Source: Halanaerobiales bacterium
GTDB taxonomy: Bacteria > Bacillota > Halanaerobiia > Halanaerobiales > JADQBU01
Direction: 5' to 3'
NCBI GenBank assembly: GCA_016278435.1
Contig: JADQBU010000094.1
Location: 1 to 8,796, forward strand
Length of the DNA stretch: 8,796 nucleotides
In this document: positions 6,525 through 8,796 of the stretch, in pieces
How the letters are laid out: every line of letters starts with the position of its first letter
How positions within the stretch are numbered: the first letter of the stretch is position 1
Notes under the pieces: model-generated
Told to the model about the DNA's origin: nothing
Databases searched by the model: none
What the model saw: the letters and a program-made list of their open reading frames with translations, nothing else
Translations under genes and position numbers: made by a program

Positions 6525-6989
6525 CTATTCTCCAATCTCGTACTCTTTATCCCTTTCTTCCGCACCAGCCTTCCAGAGATAAATAACCAGCAGAATTGTG
6601 CCCACAACAACCGCCGAATCGGCCAGATTAAAGACAGGCCAGATCCTGAAATCAAGATAATCCACTACATATCCCAGCCTGATGCGGTCGATCAGATTTC
6701 CAATAGCACCCCCGAGAACCAGACCGGAGGCCAGTTTAAACCAGCTGTCATTATATTTCATCCTTCTAAAATAATAAAATAGACCGATAATAACTATTAA
6801 AGTAATCAGGATAAACAGATCACTGCGGTCCCGGAGAACCCCGAAGGCTGCCCCGGTATTCTGCACATAAGTCAGGTGAAAGACGTTATTAATTACCGGT
6901 AAGCTCTCACCGGGATTAAAGTTTGAAATTACCAGATATTTAAATAATTGATCGAAGACAACGATAAGAATTAATAATAAATATACCAT
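6525..6989 (-). CDS. lspA: Lipoprotein signal peptidase II (LspA)
   Basis: Membrane aspartyl protease that removes the signal peptide from diacylglyceryl-modified prolipoproteins. The 154-aa protein has four predicted membrane helices (about 2-20, 57-74, 86-101 and 121-139). Family motifs are all present: NTGAAFGVL at 44-52, GGAIGNLIDR at 93-102, GYVVDYLDF with catalytic Asp110, and FNLADSAVVVG with catalytic Asp124. ATG 6989 follows AAGGGG at 6 nt. The C-terminal tail is charged (EERDKEYEIGE) and cytoplasmic. It is followed by rluD within 25 to 50 nt, so the two probably share a transcript. Length and motifs are normal. Confidence 0.96.
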   Translation of the reverse strand: MVYLLLILIVVFDQLFKYLVISNFNPGESLPVINNVFHLTYVQNTGAAFGVLRDRSDLFILITLIVIIGLFYYFRRMKYNDSWFKLASGLVLGGAIGNLIDRIRLGYVVDYLDFRIWPVFNLADSAVVVGTILLVIYLWKAGAEERDKEYEIGE

Positions 6990-7005
6990 AATTTACCCCT
7001 TTATA

Positions 7006-7034
7006 ATTTTAACATATCAGGCAAGATAAAACAA
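7006..7034 (-). promoter_or_regulatory. Candidate promoter for lspA-rluD
   Basis: On the minus strand TTGTTT (7034-7029), a 17-nt spacer and TAAAAT (7011-7006) preceded by TGT form an extended -10 promoter just upstream of lspA. The predicted start site is near 6999, which leaves a very short leader beginning at the AAGGGG ribosome site. The -35 box is weak. Confidence 0.4.
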
Positions 7035-7143
7035 TTGAGCTGTATTTTTTAGCCCCGGGCAGAATAAATAGTACTGGAGATAAAATGGTGCCTTTGTTTG
7101 TATAGCCAGTAACTTTCCCAAACATTTGTCGATATACTGACCT

Positions 7144-7599
7144 TCAATATCCATTATAATAATCTTCAAAGGTACCCCAGTAATCAACCCGGTCATATTT
7201 AGGATAAGAAGATTCAAAATAAATATATATATTTGCATCTGTTAAAAATTTATTATATCTAAAAAACTCCCTGTCGCTATATCTAATGGCCTCTAAAGCC
7301 AGGGGTAATTCTCTTATAAATATCTCGTTCCGGATTCCGGCCTCTATCGGACCAAACTCCCCATTTACATAAACTCTGCCGAAAAATATATACCTATCAT
7401 TTCTAAAACGCCATTCCCCCAGCACCTCATCCCTCATCGGATTTATATTCGAATAATCATATTCAGGTCCGATTGTTAAAAATAGTTCAGCGGTCTCATC
7501 AGAATGAGTCAGGGTGTAACGCCTTGGAATTATGGGAGAAACCGGAGTAACCCCAGGTTTATATTCGACCGATAATTTATCCGGATCTAATCTATTCAT
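7144..7599 (-). CDS. Staygreen (SGR) family protein, putative Mg-dechelatase homologue
   Basis: The 151-aa protein belongs to the staygreen family, whose plant members remove Mg from chlorophyll a; bacterial homologues occur in non-photosynthetic anaerobes and some have been shown to dechelate chlorophyll in vitro. Visible family motifs are RRYTLTHSDETAELFLTIG at 26-44 (conserved His32 and Asp34 of THSD), RDEVLGEW at 56-63, and FIRELPLALEAI at 94-105 followed by YSDREFF. Bacterial members usually end soon after the IYFES-YP and WGT segments, so this gene is full length. ATG 7599 has AGGTGG at 7 nt. There is no visible signal peptide or membrane segment, so it is likely cytoplasmic. Neighbours give no pathway clue: lspA downstream, a VOC relic and DUF5665 upstream. 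Its natural substrate in this organism is unknown. Confidence 0.82.
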   Translation of the reverse strand: MNRLDPDKLSVEYKPGVTPVSPIIPRRYTLTHSDETAELFLTIGPEYDYSNINPMRDEVLGEWRFRNDRYIFFGRVYVNGEFGPIEAGIRNEIFIRELPLALEAIRYSDREFFRYNKFLTDANIYIYFESSYPKYDRVDYWGTFEDYYNGY

Positions 7600-7623
7600 A
7601 TTATCACCACCTATATTTTACTA

Positions 7624-7652
7624 ATTATAATCTATGTGGGATAATATGTTTA
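7624..7652 (-). promoter_or_regulatory. Candidate promoter for the staygreen gene
   Basis: On the minus strand a perfect TATAAT (7629-7624) lies 17 nt after TAAACA (7652-7647, four of six matches to TTGACA). The start site would be near 7617, giving a leader of about 18 nt that contains the AGGTGG ribosome site. The gene therefore probably has its own promoter. Confidence 0.45.
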
Positions 7653-7661
7653 TGTTAATTG

Positions 7662-7763
7662 TTATCCGCTGTAATGCATTAACTCTACAGGTGCTCCGTT
7701 AACCTCAATAAAAGCTACTGTTACACCCACTGTTGTTGGAATACCTATGTGGTTATACTTTAC
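7662..7763 (-). pseudogene. Internally deleted relic of a VOC (glyoxalase-fold) family gene
   Basis: Too short for routine ORF calling, this minus-strand frame reads (V)KYNHIGIPTT directly joined to VGVTVAFIEVNGAPVELM and then HYSG and a TAA stop. From family knowledge, KYNHIGIPT is the N-terminus and GVxVAFIxxNGAPVE the C-terminus of a VOC protein of roughly 125 residues, so about 90 central residues seem to be missing with the frame kept. The position expected for the start codon is GTA (7763-7761), one base from GTG, and a strong ribosome site remnant AGGAGAGAGG (7782-7773) lies 9 nt before it. No start codon remains in frame before the late ATG in VELM. I read it as a dead gene remnant of an earlier cistron. 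The alternative, an odd small peptide with a non-standard start, is less likely. Confidence 0.6.
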
Positions 7764-7818
7764 GAAATTTTTCCTCTCTCCTGCATATGTATGTGGTAAA
7801 ATGATTAGTTACCGGTGG

Positions 7819-8121
7819 TTACAAATATGTTTGTACAATCTTAATTATCCGTGCGATAAAGGCCCCGATCAGCGGTAGATTCATCTGACCAAGTCTAAAC
7901 AGAATAACAAGGAACATGGCACCCAGTACAGTTGCCCCGATGGCTACTCCCAGACCGCGGGCCAGACCAGATAGAAAATTAATTATAATCATTCTCCGCG
8001 GTGACCGGATCATTTCCACATATTCAGCCAGAGTAATTCCCTGGACCTGTTTAGATAATTCCTCCACTTTTCTTAGGATTTTTTTATTGATTTCTCTATT
8101 ATTAAGTTCTTCTTCATCCAT
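7819..8121 (-). CDS. DUF5665 family small membrane protein
   Basis: A 100-aa protein of unknown function that matches my recollection of DUF5665, found in Bacillota. Residues 1-30 are charged and helical (possible coiled coil, KKILRKVEELSKQV), then AEYVEMIRSPRRM leads into a long hydrophobic stretch at about 44-77 containing NFLSGLARGLGVAIGATVLG, a glycine-rich membrane segment. The C-terminal NLPLIGAFIARIIKIVQ looks like an amphipathic helix. The positive residues (SPRR) before the membrane segment suggest a cytoplasmic N-terminus. ATG 8121 follows GGGGTGG at 7 nt. It is divergent from the MATE gene and stands alone. The stop at 7819 is about 55 nt before the VOC relic. Function is unknown. 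Confidence 0.75.
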   Translation of the reverse strand: MDEEELNNREINKKILRKVEELSKQVQGITLAEYVEMIRSPRRMIIINFLSGLARGLGVAIGATVLGAMFLVILFRLGQMNLPLIGAFIARIIKIVQTYL

Positions 8122-8138
8122 TGTCTATCCACCCCGGT

Positions 8139-8168
8139 ATAATATTATTACTCCAGTAATTATATTAT
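8139..8168. repeat. 30-bp near-perfect palindrome upstream of the DUF5665 gene
   Basis: Two 14-base arms around a CC centre (ATTACT-CC-AGTAAT at the core) match except for one T-T pair. It begins 18 bp upstream of the DUF5665 start codon, in the divergent region shared with the MATE gene. No U-tract follows on either strand, so an operator for a dimeric regulator is a more natural reading than a terminator; AT-richness makes some symmetry likely by chance. Confidence 0.5.
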
Positions 8169-8185
8169 TCCATCGAATTTTTCGC

Positions 8186-8214
8186 TTTATTCCAGACTGC
8201 TTTTATGTTATGAT
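8186..8214 (+). promoter_or_regulatory. Candidate extended -10 promoter for the MATE gene
   Basis: TGTTATGAT gives an extended -10 (TATGAT at 8209-8214 with TG one base upstream), 17 nt after a weak TTTATT at 8186-8191. It would produce a leader of about 140 nt running through the MATE-like relic and the hairpin at 8294-8329. No better candidate is visible on this strand between 8122 and 8359. Confidence 0.3.
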
Positions 8215-8347
8215 ATTATGGTATATCTTTTCTGATAAGATACATATTTTTAATCTTACTCTACCAGCCATCCTGGATATGGGATTATATCCAGTGTTCT
8301 ATGTATGTTTCAAACATATTGTTGAGCACAGTTTAAATCATAATTGA
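8210..8347 (+). pseudogene. Fragment resembling the N-terminus of a MATE transporter
   Basis: This plus-strand frame encodes KIHIFNLTLPAILDMGLYP at codons 8237-8293, close to the IFILALPAILEMGL of the intact MATE gene 159 bp downstream in the same reading phase. Over the 27 bases from CCAGCC the two copies agree at 23, and two of the four differences are silent, which suggests divergence while coding and not a recent copy. After this point the similarity stops; the frame ends at TGA 8345-8347, within the ribosome site of the intact gene. An ATG at 8210 is in frame, but there is no ribosome site before it. I interpret it as the remnant of a lost upstream paralogue, most of which has been deleted. 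Confidence 0.5.
8294..8329 (+). repeat. Palindrome / hairpin in the leader of the MATE gene
   Basis: A perfect 15-bp palindrome TATGTTTCAAACATA (8304-8318) is nested inside complementary outer arms GTGTTC (8294-8299) and GAGCAC (8324-8329, one G-U pair in RNA). It lies about 30 bp before the MATE start codon. No U-tract follows, so it is not a standard terminator. It could be an operator or an mRNA structure. Confidence 0.45.
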
Positions 8348-8359
8348 GGTGTTTAATAT

Positions 8360-8796
8360 ATGGAAGCTATTTTATCGATGGAAAACAAAACAAGAATCAA
8401 GGACATATTTATCCTGGCCCTGCCGGCCATCCTTGAAATGGGATTAAATACCCTGCTCGGTCTCTCAGACACTTTAATGATCAGTAGAATGATAGGCAAA
8501 GAAGGACTGGCAGCAGTGGGATTTGCCAACCAGATAGTCTTTACCCTGATCTTTATCTTTTCTTCTTTCAATGCCGGTGCGACAGCAATGACTGCCAGAA
8601 GTTACGGAGAAAATAACTATCAAAGATTAAACAAAATTATGGGAGAAAATATTACGCTTAATCTGATTATCGGCTCCACAGTACTGTTTTTTACATACTA
8701 TTTAGCAGAGCAGATTATGCAGGTATTCGCTATCTCTGACCAGGTCATGCAGATGGGTATTTCCTATCTCCGGATAATTGCTTTCAGTCAGTTATT
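8360..8796 (+). CDS. MATE family multidrug efflux transporter, N-terminal part (runs off the edge)
   Basis: Cation-coupled exporter of the MATE family; substrates are usually organic cations or drugs but cannot be predicted here. The visible 145 residues begin MEAILSMENK, then the MATE N-terminal pattern ILALPAILEMGLNTLLGLSDTLMISRMIG (helix 1 and its SDTLM segment), LAAVGFANQI, a second helix rich in Phe and Ile (VFTLIFIFSSFNAG), and ATAMTARSYGENN leading to helix 3. This is the expected order for a roughly 450-aa, 12-helix protein, so about two thirds of the gene lies beyond the right edge. ATG 8360 follows GAGGTG at 8 nt; a second in-frame ATG lies at 8378. It is transcribed divergently from the DUF5665 gene. 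Confidence 0.9.
   Translation, partial: MEAILSMENKTRIKDIFILALPAILEMGLNTLLGLSDTLMISRMIGKEGLAAVGFANQIVFTLIFIFSSFNAGATAMTARSYGENNYQRLNKIMGENITLNLIIGSTVLFFTYYLAEQIMQVFAISDQVMQMGISYLRIIAFSQL

Noticed and set aside
6476..6655. The 60-codon upstream extension of the rluD frame.
   Set aside because: It overlaps lspA out of frame, has no family similarity, and good ribosome sites exist at 6475 and 6502.
7017..7238. A 73-codon minus-strand ORF overlapping the end of the staygreen gene.
   Set aside because: Half of it is an alternative frame of the staygreen gene, it has no ribosome site at either ATG, and its remaining 45 codons resemble nothing I recognise. The gap 6990-7143 also shows no convincing terminator.
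7657..7670. Minus-strand AGCGGATAACAATT is identical to 14 bases of the E. coli lac operator.
   Set aside because: Only one half of the operator is present without the matching other half, the bases overlap the coding end of the VOC relic, and flanking sequence shows no vector match. Treated as coincidence.
7820..7835. Palindrome TACAAATATGTTTGTA as a DUF5665 terminator.
   Set aside because: Arms are only six bases, AT-rich, overlap the stop codon, and no U-tract follows on the minus strand.
1..8796. CRISPR arrays, tRNA or rRNA genes, insertion sequences, phage or toxin-antitoxin genes.
   Set aside because: I saw no regularly spaced repeats, tRNA-like cloverleaf sequence, transposase motifs or other mobile-element signatures in the window.

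Overview
The window looks like chromosomal DNA from a low-to-moderate G+C Bacillota (Firmicutes). The block lspA - rluD/ylyB - pyrR - uraA(pyrP) - pyrB - pyrC repeats the gene order around the Bacillus subtilis pyr operon, and its control is also Bacillota-style: PyrR-type RNA attenuators and strong GGAGG-like ribosome sites. A DUF5665 membrane protein and a bacterial staygreen homologue suggest an anaerobic clostridial or halanaerobial-type host; that placement is inference only.

Positions 1-5521 (minus strand) hold the pyrimidine operon, transcribed right to left: promoter (about 5490-5462), attenuator 1, pyrR, attenuator 2, a possible 24-codon ORF, uraA, a third intrinsic terminator, pyrB, pyrC, pyrF. 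PyrB, PyrC and PyrF catalyse committed steps of de novo UMP synthesis, UraA imports uracil for salvage, and PyrR senses UMP and causes early termination. pyrB/pyrC and pyrC/pyrF overlap, so they are probably translationally coupled. The carbamoyl-phosphate synthase genes, pyrD/pyrK and pyrE are not in the window and may lie beyond the left edge. The first 14 bases match the 3' end of an Illumina adapter, so the left edge is a contig end with untrimmed adapter.

Positions 5522-6989 (minus) hold lspA (lipoprotein signal peptidase) and an RluD-family pseudouridine synthase, both with intact catalytic motifs. Positions 6990-8121 (minus) hold a staygreen-family protein (Mg-dechelatase homologue), a short relic that appears to be a VOC/glyoxalase-fold gene with its middle deleted, and a DUF5665 membrane protein. 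Positions 8122-8359 form a divergent intergenic region with two palindromes and a fragment resembling the N-terminus of a MATE transporter. From 8360 a MATE efflux gene runs off the right edge on the plus strand.

Most of the window is ordinary housekeeping. The points of interest are the paired PyrR attenuators with readable switch structures, the extra terminator before pyrB, the mini-ORF that starts in a terminator U-tract, the staygreen gene, and two gene relics in the accessory strip 7660-8350. I found no clear new multi-gene system.
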